Shown here: positions 1-9,867 of the stretch, piece after piece
Numbering within the stretch: the first letter of the stretch is position 1
How the letters are laid out: the number at the start of each line of letters is the position of its first letter
Origin: Microbacterium hydrothermale
GTDB taxonomy: Bacteria; Actinomycetota; Actinomycetes; Actinomycetales; Microbacteriaceae
NCBI RefSeq assembly: GCF_004854025.1
Contig: NZ_STGM01000001.1
Coordinates: 434,001 to 498,000 of the forward strand
Direction: 5' to 3'
Length of the DNA: 64,000 bases
Program-made: the position numbers and the translations under genes
Notes under the pieces: generated by a model
Told to the model about the DNA's origin: nothing
What the model saw: only the letters and a program-made list of their open reading frames with translations
Database searches by the model: none

Positions 1-236
1 AGCTCATCCGCAAGAACCTGTACCAGCCCGACATGCCCGACGTCGATCTGTTCGTGCGCTCGAGCGGCGAGCAGCGCACCTCGAACTTCCTTCTGTGGGA
101 GTCGGCCTACGCCGAGATGGTGTTCCTCGACACGCTGTGGCCCGACTTCCGCCGCACCCACCTGTGGGATGCCATCGGGCTCTACCTCTCGCGCGATCGG
201 CGGTTCGGGGGCGCGATCGACGCGCCGACGGCGTGA
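1..236 (+). CDS. uppS: Isoprenyl (undecaprenyl/decaprenyl) diphosphate synthase, 3' end
   Basis: Only the last 77 or so residues are present; the gene begins before the window. The [20 protein letters not shown] segment followed by F-x-DTLWPDF is the conserved C-terminal part of cis-prenyltransferases, which condense isopentenyl diphosphate onto an allylic primer to make the lipid carrier for cell-wall synthesis. The Arg-x-Ser-Gly stretch contributes to binding the IPP phosphate in this family. It is followed at short distance by a DsbA-family gene on the same strand. Chain-length specificity cannot be read from this fragment. Confidence 0.92.
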   Translation, partial: LIRKNLYQPDMPDVDLFVRSSGEQRTSNFLLWESAYAEMVFLDTLWPDFRRTHLWDAIGLYLSRDRRFGGAIDAPTA

Positions 237-285
237 CGGATGCCGCGATCGGAATAGATCCATCGTCGAAGGAGTTGCACGCGAT

Positions 286-969
286 ATGACGGATGCCATC
301 AAGATCGACGTGTGGAGCGACATCGCCTGCCCCTGGTGCTACATCGGCAAGCGGAACCTCGAGAACGGCCTGGCCGCCACGGCCGGCGACGACGACGCCC
401 CGGTCGTCGAGATCGAGTACCACTCGTTCGAGCTCTCGCCCGACACCCCCGAGGACTTCCACGGCGGCGAGGTCGACTACCTCTCGCAGCACAAGGGCAT
501 CTCGCCCGACCAGGCGCGCGAGATGCTCGACCGCGTCACCGGCGTCGCCGCCGAGGCGGGACTCGCGTACCGCTTCGACATCCTGCAGCACACCAACACC
601 GTCAAGGCGCACGAGCTGCTGCACTTCGCCAAGGAGAACGGCAAGCAGCTGGAGCTCGCCGAGGTGCTCATGTCGGCGTACTTCCTCGAGGGCAAGCACG
701 TCGGCCGCGACGACGACCTCGTCGCCCTCGCCGTCGAGGTCGGTCTCGACGAGGATGCCGCCCGCGAGGCCCTGTCGTCGCAGCGCTTCCGCGCCGCCGT
801 GCGCGCCGATCAGGAGCAGGCCCGCCAGTTCGGTATCACCGGCGTGCCCTTCTTCGTGATCGACGGCAAGTACGGCGTGAGCGGGGCGCAGCCCGTGGAG
901 GCGTTCAGCCAGATCGCGCGTCAGGTGTGGGGCGAGCGGCGCGAGGTCGCCGAGACCGCCGACGCGTGA
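286..969 (+). CDS. DsbA family oxidoreductase (FrnE-like)
   Basis: A 227-residue protein with a CPWC thioredoxin-fold active site at residues 15-18, a helical insertion, and the cis-Pro region in the C-terminal GITGVPFFVIDGKYGVSGAQ segment. It matches the cytoplasmic FrnE/2-hydroxychromene-isomerase-like branch of the DsbA family, and no signal peptide is visible. I chose ATG 286 because AAGGAG lies at 269-274 and the family homology starts there; the frame is open further upstream over uppS. The likely role is thiol-disulfide exchange or glutathione-independent redox protection. The physiological substrate is unknown. Confidence 0.88.
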   Translation: MTDAIKIDVWSDIACPWCYIGKRNLENGLAATAGDDDAPVVEIEYHSFELSPDTPEDFHGGEVDYLSQHKGISPDQAREMLDRVTGVAAEAGLAYRFDILQHTNTVKAHELLHFAKENGKQLELAEVLMSAYFLEGKHVGRDDDLVALAVEVGLDEDAAREALSSQRFRAAVRADQEQARQFGITGVPFFVIDGKYGVSGAQPVEAFSQIARQVWGERREVAETADA

Positions 970-1050
970 GGCTCCTCCCCACCCCTGCCCGCGTCCCTGC
1001 ATCCGTGGACGCGGGCGCCGTCGGCATCGGGCGTCTGGGAGAATGACAGG

Positions 1051-2217
1051 GTGAATACGGCATTGGCTCCGACGCGATCGCTTCGCATCGGCAACATCGA
1101 ACTCGACGCTCCCGTCGTGCTCGCCCCCATGGCCGGCATCACGAACACGGCGTTCCGTCGTCTGTGTCGCGAATACGGTGCCGGGCTCTACGTGAGTGAG
1201 ATGATCACGACGCGCGCGCTCGTCGAACGCAATGAGACCACGATGCGTCTCATCCGCCACCACGAGTCCGAGACGCCGCGCTCGATCCAGCTCTACGGCG
1301 TCGATCCGGCCACGACCGAAGCGGCCGTGCGCATGATCGTCGACGAAGACCACGCCGACCACATCGACCTGAACTTCGGCTGCCCGGTGCCCAAGGTCAC
1401 GCGGCGCGGCGGCGGCGCCGCCCTGCCGTGGAAGACCTCGCTGTTCCGCGAGATCGTGGAGCGCGCGGTGAAGGCGGCGGGCGACAAGCCGCTGACGGTC
1501 AAGATGCGCAAGGGCATCGACGCCGACCACCTCACCTATCTCGAGGCCGGACGCATCGCCGAGGGGGCGGGGGTGGCATCCATCGCCCTGCACGCCCGCA
1601 CGGCGAGCGAGTTCTACTCCGGCCACGCCGACTGGGCCGCGATCGCCACGCTCAAAGAGACGGTCACGAGCGTCCCCGTGCTCGGCAACGGCGACATCTG
1701 GTCGGCCGACGACGCCGTGCGCATGATGGACGAGACCGGGTGCGACGGCGTCGTGGTCGGTCGCGGCTGCCTCGGCCGTCCGTGGCTGTTCGGCGACCTC
1801 GCACGCGCCCTCGGCGGTCCGGACGCGGCCCACGGCGAGCCCGTCGACGCCACCCTCGGTTTCGTGGCGAAGGCCTTCCGCCGCCACGCCGAGCTGCTCG
1901 TGCAGTTCTTCGAGGACGAGGGGCGCGGATGCCGCGACATCCGCAAGCACGTCGCCTGGTACTTCAAGGGCTACCCCGTCGGCGGTGAGCTGCGCGCGAG
2001 CCTCGCGACGGCCTCGACGCTCGACGAGATCGACGAGCTGCTGGCCACGATGGAACTCGACGCCCCCTACCCGGGAGCCGCGGCCGAGGGGCAGCGCGGT
2101 CGCGCCGGAACGCCCAAGCGCCCCGCCCTGCCCGACGGCTGGCTCGACTCCCGCGAGATCGGCGTCGAAGCCGGCCGGGCCCTCGCCGACGCGGAACTGC
2201 ACCACAGTGGCGGTTGA
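1051..2217 (+). CDS. dusB: tRNA-dihydrouridine synthase DusB
   Basis: A 388-residue FMN-dependent enzyme that reduces uridines in the tRNA D-loop with NAD(P)H. The TIM-barrel landmarks are visible: APMAGITNTAFR near residue 26, the catalytic Cys111 in NFGCPVPKVTRRGGG, KMRKG, the HART FMN-phosphate region and GNGDIW. The start is GTG at 1051. The stop overlaps the start of the next gene by 11 bases, so the dus-dgt-dnaG genes are probably cotranscribed. This neighbourhood is common in Actinobacteria. Confidence 0.95.
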   Translation: MNTALAPTRSLRIGNIELDAPVVLAPMAGITNTAFRRLCREYGAGLYVSEMITTRALVERNETTMRLIRHHESETPRSIQLYGVDPATTEAAVRMIVDEDHADHIDLNFGCPVPKVTRRGGGAALPWKTSLFREIVERAVKAAGDKPLTVKMRKGIDADHLTYLEAGRIAEGAGVASIALHARTASEFYSGHADWAAIATLKETVTSVPVLGNGDIWSADDAVRMMDETGCDGVVVGRGCLGRPWLFGDLARALGGPDAAHGEPVDATLGFVAKAFRRHAELLVQFFEDEGRGCRDIRKHVAWYFKGYPVGGELRASLATASTLDEIDELLATMELDAPYPGAAAEGQRGRAGTPKRPALPDGWLDSREIGVEAGRALADAELHHSGG

Positions 2218-3541
2218 GGCGTCGCCGACGGTCGCCCGACCGGTCGGCTACGACGACGTCGACGCGGCGCGCTTCCACGTCGAGAACCACCGCTCCCAGC
2301 GCGACGATTTCGCGCGCGACCGCGCCCGCGTGCTGCACTCGGCCGCGCTTCGGCGGCTCGCCGCGAAGACGCAGGTGCTGAGCCCCGCGAGTCCCGCCGA
2401 CTTCGCCCGCAACCGTCTCACGCACTCCCTCGAGGTCGCGCAGGTGGGGCGCGAGCTCGCGACCGCGCTGCAGCTCTCACCCGACGTCGTCGACACCGCG
2501 TGCCTCAGCCACGACCTCGGCCACCCGCCCTTCGGGCACAACGGCGAACGGGCCCTCAACGAGTGGGCCGACGAGATCGGCGGCTTCGAGGGCAACGCGC
2601 AGACGCTGCGCATCCTCACGCGCCTCGAGCCGAAGGTGTTCGGTGCCGGCGGCGAACCGTTCGGCCTCAACCTCACCCGCGCGAGCCTCGACGCCACCTG
2701 CAAGTACCCGTGGACGGTGGATGAGCCCGTGCCCGACCCGGGCGGCCGCCTGAAGTTCGGCGTCTACCCCGACGACGAGCCGGTGTTCCACTGGATGCGC
2801 GGGAGCGCCCCGGCGCGACAGCGCTGCATCGAAGCCGAGGTCATGGACCTCTCCGACGACATCGCCTATTCGGTGCACGACTTCGAAGACGCGGTCGTCA
2901 ACCGCTACGTCGACCCGGCGCGCCTCGCCTCGCGCGTCGGTCGCGAGGGGCTGCTCGACGCGATCCAGCGCTGGGTCGGTTACGACTTCGTGCGCGACGA
3001 CCTCGCCGCGGGCCTGGAGCGCCTCATGGCCATGCCGGAGTGGATCCGCTCCTTCGACGGCACGCGCCCGGCGCTCGCGCGGCTCAAGAACCTCACCTCC
3101 GACCTCATCGGGCGCTTCGCGCGCGCCGCCACCGCCGCGACGCGCGAGGCGTACCCCGCCGACGAGCTCACGCGCTACCGCGCCCACGTGATCGTCCCGG
3201 CCGAGGTCGAGGTCGAGATGGCGGTGCTCAAGGGCATCATCGGCGCCACCGTCGTCTCGATCGACGGCCGCAAGGTGCTGTACCGCGAGCAGCGCCACGT
3301 GCTGAAGCGATTGGCATCCGCCCTGTGGGAGAACCCCGGAGCGTTGGACGCCCTGCATGCCCCCGACTTCGCGGCCGCTCGCGACGACGCCGCGGCACGA
3401 CGCGTCGTCGTCGACCAGGTCGCGAGCCTCACCGACCAGCTCGCGATCTCGTGGCACGGGCGACTGGTGGGCGAGGTCGATGCCGCCGAGCTGGGCGTCT
3501 GGGCGCCCGGCGCCCGCGCCTCGCGCGGAGCGGATGCCTGA
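2207..3541 (+). CDS. dgt: dGTP triphosphohydrolase-like HD-domain protein
   Basis: A 444-residue member of the deoxyguanosinetriphosphate triphosphohydrolase-like family, which cleaves dNTPs to the nucleoside and triphosphate. HD-domain metal ligands are visible: His in NRLTHSLEV and the His102-Asp103 pair in SHDLGHPPFGHNGE, with a later SDDIAYSVHD motif. I chose GTG 2207, which overlaps the dusB end; the open frame extends further up but without homology. The stop shares one base with the dnaG start (TGATG), a clear sign of translational coupling. Substrate preference is inferred from the family only. Confidence 0.93.
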   Translation: MAVEASPTVARPVGYDDVDAARFHVENHRSQRDDFARDRARVLHSAALRRLAAKTQVLSPASPADFARNRLTHSLEVAQVGRELATALQLSPDVVDTACLSHDLGHPPFGHNGERALNEWADEIGGFEGNAQTLRILTRLEPKVFGAGGEPFGLNLTRASLDATCKYPWTVDEPVPDPGGRLKFGVYPDDEPVFHWMRGSAPARQRCIEAEVMDLSDDIAYSVHDFEDAVVNRYVDPARLASRVGREGLLDAIQRWVGYDFVRDDLAAGLERLMAMPEWIRSFDGTRPALARLKNLTSDLIGRFARAATAATREAYPADELTRYRAHVIVPAEVEVEMAVLKGIIGATVVSIDGRKVLYREQRHVLKRLASALWENPGALDALHAPDFAAARDDAAARRVVVDQVASLTDQLAISWHGRLVGEVDAAELGVWAPGARASRGADA

Positions 3542-5382
3542 TGGCGGGACGCATCCGTCAGGCCGACGTCGACGAGGTCAAAGCGCGGGTGAACATCGCC
3601 GACGTGATCGGTGAGCGCGTCGCTCTCAAGCCCGCGGGCGTGGGCTCGATGAAGGGCCTGTGCCCCTTCCACGACGAGCGCAGCCCGAGCTTCAACGTGC
3701 GCCCGCAGGTGGGCTACTACCACTGCTTCGGGTGCGGCGAGTCGGGCGACGTGTACTCGTTCCTGCGCGCGATGGACCACGTCTCGTTCACCGAGGCGGT
3801 CGAGCGCATGGCCGCGCGCGTGGGGTACACCCTGCACTACGAAGACGGGGGAGCCGCCCCCGAGACCTCCGGGCGCTCGCGCCTGTACGCCGCCAACGCC
3901 GCCGCGGCGGAGTTCTTCCGCGCTCAGCTCATGACTCCCGAGGCCGAGACGGGTCGCCGGTTCCTCGGCGATCGCGGCTTCGACGCCGGAGCGGCCGCGC
4001 ACTTCGGGGTCGGCTACGCGCCGAAGGGCTGGTCGCACCTGCTCGATCACCTGAGCGCGCAGAAGTTCACCCGCGACGAGCTGCTGCAGGCCGGACTGGT
4101 GTCGCAGGGCCAGCGGGGCGTCTACGACCGCTTCCGCGGCCGCCTGGTCTGGCCCATCCGCGACATCACCGGGCAGGTGATCGGCTTCGGGGCGCGCAAG
4201 CTCTACGACGACGATCAAGGCCCCAAGTACCTCAACACCCCCGAGACCCCGCTCTACAAGAAGACGCAGGTGCTCTACGGGCTCGACCTCGCCAAGCGCG
4301 ACATCTCGCGCTCGCACCGCGTGGTCGTGGTCGAGGGCTACACCGACGTGATGGCCTGCCACCTCGCGGGAGTGACCACGGCGATCGCCTCGTGCGGAAC
4401 GGCGTTCGGCAGCGACCACATCACCGTGCTCCGGCGGGTGATGGGCGACGACAGCGCTTCCGGCGAGGTCGTCTTCACCTTCGATCCGGATGCCGCGGGC
4501 CAGAAGGCGGCGCTGCGCGCCTTCGCCGACGAGAAGCGTTTCGCGGCGCAGACGTACGTCGCCGTCGCGCCCGAGGGCCTCGACCCGTGCGACCTGCGTC
4601 TGCAGCGCGGCGACGGCGCCGTCCGCTCGCTCATGGAGACCAAGGCCCCCATGTTCGAGTTCGTCATCGATCAGCGGCTGAAGGATTTCAACCTCTCCAG
4701 CGTCGAGGGCCGCGCCGGGGCGCTGAACGCGGCCGCGCCGATCGTCGCCGACATCCGCGACCCCGCCCTGCGACCCGGCTACGTGCGCGTGCTGGCGCGT
4801 CGCCTGGGCCTCGACATCCCCGAGGTGCAGTCCGCGGTCGAGCGGGCCGCCCGCGGGGCCGACCGCGCCGAGAAGAGGGACGCGCAGCGCTCCGCGGAGC
4901 CCGCCCCCGTCGCGGTCTCGGTGACGATGGCCTCCCTCCCGCACACCCGCGATGTCGCCCTCGAACGCGGGGCGATGATGGCCTTCCTGCAGTACGGGCA
5001 CCGCATCGATCCCGACCTGTTCCTGCGGGCCCTGCAGACGCCGTTCGGCCACCCGGCCCTCGAGGCGGTGCGCGCGTCCCTGGCATCCACGGATCTGTCG
5101 CAGCCCGGCTGGGCCGTGACGGCCGTGGAGGCGGTGCGCGAGCCGTTCCGTTCCCTCGCCGCCGAGCTGCTCACCGCGGAGTTCCCCGCCCGCACCGAAG
5201 AGGGAGCCGTGGCCTCGGCGAACGACCTCGCGCGGGGCCTTCTCGTGCGCGAACTGCAGCGCGAGAAGGACGAGCTCCTCCGCGGCATCCAGCGCGTCCC
5301 CGCGGATTCGGAGGAGGGGCGCCGGCTGCGGCTGCGGCTGCGCGAACTGGACGCCGACCGTCAGCGACTCGTCGCCACCTGA
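3541..5382 (+). CDS. dnaG: DNA primase DnaG
   Basis: A 613-residue replicative primase that makes RNA primers for Okazaki fragments at the fork with DnaB. The N-terminal zinc-binding domain has Cys41-x2-His44 and Cys62-x2-Cys65. The TOPRIM catalytic core shows Glu265 in VVEGYTDVM and the Asp315-x-Asp317 pair in [10 protein letters not shown]. The C-terminal helicase-binding region (about 430-613) is Ala/Arg/Glu-rich and helical. The ATG start overlaps the dgt stop by one base. Length is normal for actinobacterial DnaG. Confidence 0.97.
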   Translation: MAGRIRQADVDEVKARVNIADVIGERVALKPAGVGSMKGLCPFHDERSPSFNVRPQVGYYHCFGCGESGDVYSFLRAMDHVSFTEAVERMAARVGYTLHYEDGGAAPETSGRSRLYAANAAAAEFFRAQLMTPEAETGRRFLGDRGFDAGAAAHFGVGYAPKGWSHLLDHLSAQKFTRDELLQAGLVSQGQRGVYDRFRGRLVWPIRDITGQVIGFGARKLYDDDQGPKYLNTPETPLYKKTQVLYGLDLAKRDISRSHRVVVVEGYTDVMACHLAGVTTAIASCGTAFGSDHITVLRRVMGDDSASGEVVFTFDPDAAGQKAALRAFADEKRFAAQTYVAVAPEGLDPCDLRLQRGDGAVRSLMETKAPMFEFVIDQRLKDFNLSSVEGRAGALNAAAPIVADIRDPALRPGYVRVLARRLGLDIPEVQSAVERAARGADRAEKRDAQRSAEPAPVAVSVTMASLPHTRDVALERGAMMAFLQYGHRIDPDLFLRALQTPFGHPALEAVRASLASTDLSQPGWAVTAVEAVREPFRSLAAELLTAEFPARTEEGAVASANDLARGLLVRELQREKDELLRGIQRVPADSEEGRRLRLRLRELDADRQRLVAT

Positions 5383-5462
5383 CCCCGCGGGAGCGCTACC
5401 GCACCGGCGTGTCGCGAGGAAGCCCCGCGACGGGCGACGCGATCGTCGGGGAGGATGAGGGC

Positions 5463-6236
5463 ATGCCGCGATCCCTCGACACCGACGTCGCCCTCCGCAC
5501 CGACGACCTCTCGCTCGCGCGCAACGGCGTGCGCGTCATTGACGGGGTCACGCTCTCGCTGTCCGCGGGGGAGACGCTCATCGTCCGCGGGGCGACGGGC
5601 GCGGGCAAGACCTCGCTCGTGTCGTTGCTGGCCGGTCATCCCGACGACGGTCTCACCGTGGTCGGCGGAGACGCGCGCGTTCACGGCATCTCGGCTCGTC
5701 GGCCGGGCCGCGCCCGTCGGGAGTGGACCTTCCACACCGGATACCTGCCGCAGGGCGCCGGAGCGGGACTCCCGTCGCGGCTGACCGTGCAGGACGTGAT
5801 CGCCGAGCCCATCACGAGTCGTGACCGCCGGGTCAACACCCGCGCCCTCGCGGTTCGCGTGGCGACACTGCTCGACGAGATGGAGCTGCCGCTGGGCACG
5901 GCTCCGAAGTACCCGTACGAGTTGAGCGCCGGCATGCGCCAGCGCGTCGCACTCGCACGAGCCCTCGTGCTGGAGCCCCGACTGTTCGTCGCGGACGACC
6001 TGTACGCCAACCTCGACGTCGAGGTGCGGGCGGCCGCGCGGGCCTCGATCATCCGCCGCCGCGACGACCGCGGCATGGCGTCGCTCATCGTGACGAACGA
6101 CGCGGATGCGCCGCGCGATCTGGACGCCGACGTGCTCGTGCTGCACGCGGGGCACACGGTCGCGCTGGGGCACGGCGACGAGACGCTGCAGTGGACACCC
6201 GACGGCACGCCCGAGCGACGGATTTCGAGGCGCTGA
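5463..6236 (+). CDS. Lone ABC transporter ATP-binding protein
   Basis: A 257-residue ABC ATPase with Walker A GATGAGKTS near residue 43, a PQGAG Q-loop region, signature LSAGMRQRVALARAL and a switch-like VTND near the C-terminus. The Walker B segment reads LFVADDLYANLD, so the residue normally filled by the catalytic glutamate is aspartate. No permease or binding protein lies next to it; the neighbours are dnaG and a tRNA gene. It could energise a transporter encoded elsewhere or act without one. The start ATG follows a weak purine-rich site. Confidence 0.85.
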   Translation: MPRSLDTDVALRTDDLSLARNGVRVIDGVTLSLSAGETLIVRGATGAGKTSLVSLLAGHPDDGLTVVGGDARVHGISARRPGRARREWTFHTGYLPQGAGAGLPSRLTVQDVIAEPITSRDRRVNTRALAVRVATLLDEMELPLGTAPKYPYELSAGMRQRVALARALVLEPRLFVADDLYANLDVEVRAAARASIIRRRDDRGMASLIVTNDADAPRDLDADVLVLHAGHTVALGHGDETLQWTPDGTPERRISRR

Positions 6237-6298
6237 TTTTTCCGGCTGCCCCGGGTGCTGTTAGTATCGTGGGGTTGCCCGCCGCAAGGCGAGCATGA

Positions 6299-6374
6299 TC
6301 CTCGGTAGCTCAATTGGCAGAGCAATCGGCTGTTAACCGATAGGTTCTTGGTTCGAGTCCAAGCCGGGGAGCCA
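6299..6374 (+). tRNA. tRNA-Asn (GTT)
   Basis: Full cloverleaf with an encoded CCA. The acceptor TCCTCGG pairs with CCGGGGA (6364-6370), the discriminator is G, the anticodon loop CTGTTAA carries GTT, and the T-loop is TTCGAGT. A TAGTAT -10-like element at 6262-6267 sits at a plausible distance upstream. Confidence 0.97.
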
Positions 6375-6376
6375 TA

Positions 6377-6418
6377 GAAGGCCCGGAGTCTCGCAGAAGT
6401 CGCGAGGCCCGGGCCTTC
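6377..6418. terminator. Hairpin between tRNA-Asn and the convergent membrane-protein gene
   Basis: GAAGGCCCGG at 6377-6386 pairs perfectly with CCGGGCCTTC at 6409-6418 around a 22-base loop. It sits directly after the tRNA 3' end and six bases past the stop of the opposing gene, so it can serve both strands. No long U tract is present. Confidence 0.7.
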
Positions 6419-6424
6419 GTCGTC

Positions 6425-7477
6425 TCAGCCGACCGCGATCGGAAGATCCTCGTCCGAGCGCGGAGGGTGCGCCACCAGTTCGCGCGCCTGGGCGGCGTCG
6501 AGGTGCGCGGGGAACAGCGTGCGCGAGAACCGCCCGCGCGGGTCCTCCTTCGCGCGGGGGAGCGCGATGCGCGCCGCCTCCACCAGAGCGACCGCGGCCC
6601 GACGTTGAACCGGGTCCATCGCGAGCCCACCGTGGCGGCGCAGCAGCAGGGGTACCCGGAGCTTCCCGGGGCCCTCGAGAACGAGGAAGAGCGATCGCGT
6701 GCCGCCAGCGAGCATCGTTGCCGCGCTCACCCTCGCGGTCGTCAGGTCGCTCGCCGCGAGGGTCCGCGACCCGACCCGCACGCGCGCGATGGCGGTGTCG
6801 AACCAGACGTCGGCGATCTGCCGGAGCCCCCACACGACGCCGCTCGCGACGGCGGCGATCGCGACGATCCCGAGTGCGGCGACGGCGAGGGCCGACGCGC
6901 CCCGGAGGGTCAGGACGAAGAGCGGGATGAACTGCCAGGCGCCCCACACCAGGGCCGCTATCGCAGGCACCGCGAAGATCAGCCACGAGCCGCCCTCGCG
7001 ACGCGAGACCAGGATCCAGCCCGAGGGGAGTGGATCGTCGTCGGAGGCGGCATCCTCCTCCACCCGCTTGCGTCCGCTCGCGTGGACGAGGACGAGGGTC
7101 GCGGCGCCCAGCACCAAGATTCCGATCCCCGCCGCACCGAGCCGCAGCGCGCTCCGATCGTCATCCTCGATCCCGAGGGCGAGGAGGGCGATGCCGAGGC
7201 CGCCGACGATGCCGATCCAGCCCTGCACCCGCGCCACGCGCACGGCGCGACGGCGCGCGACGGACCGATCGGGGGAGCGCGGTGACGGAGCGGGTTCCGG
7301 CTTCCACGACGAGCGGGTCGCCCACAGCATCGCGAGGCCGACGCCCGTCAGACCCGCCGCCATCCCCAGCGCCGAGAGCACGCTGACCGCGCCGCCGGTC
7401 GGCAGGAAGACGACGGATGCCACGAGCACGGGCACCGCGACGATCGCGACCACGACCGCTGCGCGCCTCGGCGACAT
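6425..7477 (-). CDS. Multi-pass membrane protein, function unknown
   Basis: A 350-residue protein starting at ATG 7477 behind a G-rich site. Hydrophobic segments lie near residues 7-50 (two helices), 75-95, 105-130, 165-190 and 200-225, followed by a soluble C-terminal part of about 120 residues containing VWFDTAIARVRVGSRTLAASD and LVLEGPGKLRVPLLLRR. That tail looks like a small regulatory or PH-like beta domain, but I cannot name a family. It runs in the same direction as the Ser/Thr kinase upstream, 127 bases apart, and may be cotranscribed with it. Confidence 0.75.
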   Translation of the reverse strand: MSPRRAAVVVAIVAVPVLVASVVFLPTGGAVSVLSALGMAAGLTGVGLAMLWATRSSWKPEPAPSPRSPDRSVARRRAVRVARVQGWIGIVGGLGIALLALGIEDDDRSALRLGAAGIGILVLGAATLVLVHASGRKRVEEDAASDDDPLPSGWILVSRREGGSWLIFAVPAIAALVWGAWQFIPLFVLTLRGASALAVAALGIVAIAAVASGVVWGLRQIADVWFDTAIARVRVGSRTLAASDLTTARVSAATMLAGGTRSLFLVLEGPGKLRVPLLLRRHGGLAMDPVQRRAAVALVEAARIALPRAKEDPRGRFSRTLFPAHLDAAQARELVAHPPRSDEDLPIAVG

Positions 7478-7604
7478 GATTCCCCCCGCAGGAGATTCAA
7501 GCGGGATCGTCGCCAAGCTGCGAGGGGTTGCGCTCGTCCGGCCGAACGGGCCCGGGAGGATTCCCGCGGCAGCCTCGCCCGCGCCGCCGATTGCGAACCA
7601 CCCG

Positions 7605-9149
7605 TCAGGGCGCGCCGGGAGAACCCTTCCCGTTGCCGTGCGATGCGCCCGGGCCCCCGCCGTTCGCCTCGCCCTTCCCGCGGCCTGATCCCGGGCCGCC
7701 ACCGTTGCCCGCACCGTTGCCGGCTCCATTGCCCGCTCCGTTGCCGGCTCCCGGGCCGGTGCCGGGTGCGGGGTCCGAGATCGGAGGGGCGGAGGGGGCG
7801 GGCTCGACCGGGGTGGTATCTGCGGGCGCCTGATCTACGGTCGGCTGGTCGACGGAGACAGGGTCCGCGGGGGCCTGTCCCGACGAGGCGTCGCTGCCGG
7901 TGTCCGCGACCTGTTGGACGGTGGGGGCCGCGGGCACCGTCGAGGGCGTCGGAGCGGGGGTCTCGGCGACGATCGACGGCCGCGGAGACGCGACGTTCCC
8001 GCCCGCGGGCGCACCGCCCGACCCGGCGACGGAGAACGCGACGAGGTGGCCGGCGACGACGACCGCCGCCGCCGCGCCCACGCCCGCCCACACCCGATGC
8101 CGTCGATGCGACGGAACCGCCGCAGCCTCCGTCTCGCCGCGGAGGGACGCGGAGTCGGCCGGAGCCGCGATCACGGTAGACGGCGCAGGCAGCCTCTCGG
8201 TCGCGACCGCCCCGCCCATCGCGACGCCCGCCAGGCCGAGGTCGGCCCACGCGGCATCCGTCGTCACCGTCACCGGTCCCGTGTCGGCCGCGAGCGTCTC
8301 CGCCCCCGCTGCCAGCACCGCCGCCCGCGCGGCGACGTCGGAAGCGGACGGCCGCGACGACGGATCGTGCGCCGTCATGGCCGTGAGCAGGGACCGCCAG
8401 GCGTACCCGAGGGTCGAGGGCACGTCCGGTTGCCGGGCGAGCCGCGCGAGCAGGGTCTCCTGCACGGAGCCCCCGCCGAAGGGGTGCAGACGGGTGAGCG
8501 CCTCGATCGTCAGGAGTCCGAGCGCATAGACATCGGATGCCGCCTGCGGTGCCTCGCCGCGCACCTGCTCGGGCGCGAGGTAGGCGGCGGTACCGATCAA
8601 GGTTCCCGGGGTGGTCAGGCGCGTCGCGTCGACGAGGTGGGCGACACCGAAGTCGGCCAGGACCGCCTCGACCCCGCGCGCCGTGCCGCGGACGGGGCGG
8701 AGGAGGACGTTCGAGGGCTTGATGTCGCGGTGCACGATGCCCGCGTCGTGCACGACCGCCACGGCCGCCGCGAGGTCCGACAGGATGCCCGCGACCTCGA
8801 CGGAGGAGAGGGGCCCCTGCTCGATCCGCCGCTGCAGCGACGGACCGTCGATGAGCTCCATCACGAGATAGACGTGGTCGCCGGCGTCGAGTCGGGCGTC
8901 GTACAGCGTCACGAGCGACGGGTGATCGAGCGCGGCCAGCGCCCGCGCCTCCGACATGCGGCGCAGCGGCTCGGCTTCGTCGCTGCGGTCGGTGAAGAAG
9001 ATCTTCACCGCGACGTCACGGCGCAGCACCTCGTCGCGGGCGCGGAACACCCGCCCCATCCCGCCGGCGCCGATGCGCTCGGTGAGCACGTAGCGTCCAC
9101 CGAGGATGTCGCCCGCGTGGGGCAGCGGCGCGTCGAGTGCGTGGTCCAT
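7605..9149 (-). CDS. Membrane-anchored Ser/Thr protein kinase (PknB-type)
   Basis: A 514-residue eukaryotic-like kinase. The catalytic domain (about 18-285) has the glycine loop IGAGGMGRV, ATP-binding Lys49 in VAVK, catalytic Asp142 in HRDIKPSN, Asp166 in ADFG and the APEQ motif. One transmembrane helix lies near 353-377. The extracellular part (378-514) has no PASTA domain; it is Ala/Pro/Thr-rich, then ends in Gly-Asn-Gly-Ala repeats. The start is ATG 9149. It probably senses an envelope or cytoplasmic signal, but the ligand is unknown. Alternative starts upstream lack homology. Confidence 0.92.
   Translation of the reverse strand: MDHALDAPLPHAGDILGGRYVLTERIGAGGMGRVFRARDEVLRRDVAVKIFFTDRSDEAEPLRRMSEARALAALDHPSLVTLYDARLDAGDHVYLVMELIDGPSLQRRIEQGPLSSVEVAGILSDLAAAVAVVHDAGIVHRDIKPSNVLLRPVRGTARGVEAVLADFGVAHLVDATRLTTPGTLIGTAAYLAPEQVRGEAPQAASDVYALGLLTIEALTRLHPFGGGSVQETLLARLARQPDVPSTLGYAWRSLLTAMTAHDPSSRPSASDVAARAAVLAAGAETLAADTGPVTVTTDAAWADLGLAGVAMGGAVATERLPAPSTVIAAPADSASLRGETEAAAVPSHRRHRVWAGVGAAAAVVVAGHLVAFSVAGSGGAPAGGNVASPRPSIVAETPAPTPSTVPAAPTVQQVADTGSDASSGQAPADPVSVDQPTVDQAPADTTPVEPAPSAPPISDPAPGTGPGAGNGAGNGAGNGAGNGGGPGSGRGKGEANGGGPGASHGNGKGSPGAP
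7700..7752. repeat. 12-bp tandem coding repeats in the kinase tail
   Basis: Four to five degenerate copies of a 12-base unit (cccgcaccgttg / ccggctccattg / cccgctccgttg) encode Gly-Ala-Gly-Asn repeats on the minus strand. Copy number of such repeats can vary by slippage. Confidence 0.75.
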
Positions 9150-9292
9150 CGAATCCTTCACGGAGGGCGCTGCGTGAGCGCCACGGAGGCGGTGGGAGGC
9201 GGGTGACGATCCACCCCTGCGAACGCTACGTCGGCCGCGCTGCGCACCCGTGGGGGTGGCGGTGCGCGCGACCGACGCCGATAATGAGCGTC

Positions 9293-9787
9293 TCAGTCGG
9301 ATACCGACGACCCGCTCGACCACACCGCACGCGCACCGCTGTCGCCGACCTGCACCACGGAGAAGGTGGTGGCACCGGCGACCACGATCGCCACGATCGC
9401 GATGGCGATCGTCGCCACGCGTCCGCCGGCACGGCCGCCGCCGTCCCGTCGGTCGTCGCGCCGCGCGCACAGTCGGAACCAGAGCCACTGTCCGGCCGCG
9501 ACGACGAAGAGTCCGATCGCCCACGGCAGCAGCTGATCGCCGAGCTCGGTGTGCCGCTCGAGCACGGCCGACTCGGGAACCTGGCGCTCCAGCGCCTCAC
9601 CCGCCTCTTTGGCCAGCGGCACGAAGATCAGGGCGACGAGAGCCACGATCGGGGTCAGGATGCCGAGACGGCGACGCGCCGCCGGCCAGACGCTGCCGAC
9701 GACGACCATGAGGGCCGCGAGGGGGATGAGCACAACGACGGCGTGAACGAGCAAGGGGTGGGCGGGGAGGCCCGCGATCTGCCACAT
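9293..9787 (-). CDS. DUF2231 family membrane protein
   Basis: A 164-residue protein with the DUF2231 start GLPAHPLLVHAVVVLIPLAAL, helices near 10-32, 47-60, 88-105 and 123-145, and a short exported tail. The loop between helices 2 and 3 is charged. It starts at ATG 9787, divergent from the acyltransferase gene, with the shared 139-base region holding a LacI-type operator. The family has no firmly assigned function. Confidence 0.85.
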   Translation of the reverse strand: MWQIAGLPAHPLLVHAVVVLIPLAALMVVVGSVWPAARRRLGILTPIVALVALIFVPLAKEAGEALERQVPESAVLERHTELGDQLLPWAIGLFVVAAGQWLWFRLCARRDDRRDGGGRAGGRVATIAIAIVAIVVAGATTFSVVQVGDSGARAVWSSGSSVSD

Positions 9788-9867
9788 GCGCACATCGAAC
9801 CACCGGTGCGTGATCGGACTCCGGGCTTGCGCGAGCCGGACAGACGTGCTTGCCGAGGACGAACGAT

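Noticed and set aside
4..2205. A 733-codon minus-strand frame
   Set aside because: It is antisense to uppS, the DsbA-like gene and dusB; it has no recognisable motif.
7700..7752. Possible CRISPR-like or minisatellite array
   Set aside because: The units are 12 bases, in frame, and encode Gly-Asn repeats at the kinase tail; there are no spacers.
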